From Bacillota bacterium (GTDB taxonomy: Bacteria; Bacillota; Clostridia; Lachnospirales; Lachnospiraceae): DNA of 21,922 nucleotides. The notes under the pieces are model-generated. The model was not told where the DNA came from, did no database searches, and worked only from the letters and a program-made list of their open reading frames with translations. Shown here piece by piece: positions 21,840-21,922 of this stretch; the first letter of the stretch is position 1; each line of letters starts with the position of its first letter. The stretch is from contig JAEWJZ010000012.1 of the NCBI GenBank assembly GCA_023386315.1, forward strand, positions 1-21,922. The letters run 5' to 3'. A program made the position numbers and the translations under genes.

Positions 21840-21922
21840 TTAACCTTTTACTCCGCCTGCAGCAATACCATCAATGAAGGAATCCTGCGCACAGAAGAAT
21901 ACAATCAGAGAAGGAATAATGG
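21840..21922 (-). CDS. Carbohydrate ABC transporter permease, C-terminus (partial)
   Basis: Only the last 27 codons are in the window. They read PSLIVFFCAQDSFIDGIAAG, then GVKG and the stop. The ending FxxxxFxxGIAAGGVKG is the characteristic C-terminus of MalG-type permeases of CUT1 sugar importers. Such a permease works with a second permease, an ATPase and a lipoprotein binding protein, which should lie to the right. Its place before a cytoplasmic GH28 points to import of oligogalacturonides, but the substrate is inferred. Confidence 0.85.
   Translation of the reverse strand, partial: IIPSLIVFFCAQDSFIDGIAAGGVKG

Overview
The window looks like chromosome from a low-GC Clostridia, most likely Lachnospiraceae. 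The evidence is the DUF6145-dusB-greA-lysS gene order, strong AGGAGG-type ribosome binding sites, the AT-rich base composition and a pectin-sugar (galacturonate) regulon of the kind carried by gut or plant-degrading Firmicutes. The assignment is inferred from gene content; there is no rRNA or other decisive marker.

Layout. (1) 1-10030 is an accessory, AT-rich island transcribed leftwards. It starts with the end of an IS3-type insertion sequence, followed by a small DUF2809 membrane protein and a YjbR-like protein. Next comes a compact four-gene operon: MazG-type pyrophosphohydrolase, HNH nuclease-like protein, a 1003-residue PLD-helicase-DUF3427 protein, and a Nudix hydrolase. A stretch of about 700 bases without an intact gene (5982-6707) holds the operon's promoter and several broken reading frames. 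It is followed by a HipBA-type toxin-antitoxin pair and an MqsR-like toxin with an MqsA-like/Panacea (DUF4065) antitoxin. (2) 10134-13832 is a housekeeping block, also leftward: DUF6145 gene, dusB, greA, lysS. It has a promoter before the DUF6145 gene, a second and fully consensus promoter before greA, and a strong terminator after lysS. (3) 13837-21922 is a pectin/galacturonate region. A LacI-family repressor is divergent from uxaA-uxaB, and the shared intergenic region carries two matching palindromic operators. Convergent with uxaB is a lone alpha/beta hydrolase. Further right, on the minus strand, are a sugar isomerase-like TIM barrel, a cytoplasmic GH28 polygalacturonase and the C-terminal end of a carbohydrate ABC transporter permease.

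How the parts fit. In the right part, oligogalacturonides would be imported by the ABC transporter and cut by the intracellular GH28. The galacturonate would then be converted through tagaturonate (UxaB) and altronate (UxaA) to 2-keto-3-deoxygluconate. The isomerase step (UxaC) and the KDG kinase/aldolase are not in the window. In the left part the most interesting item is the four-gene operon. It pairs a nuclease/helicase core with two unrelated nucleotide pyrophosphohydrolases, sits beside two toxin-antitoxin loci and an IS end, and looks like a candidate anti-phage system. That function is inferred from architecture and context and has not been demonstrated.
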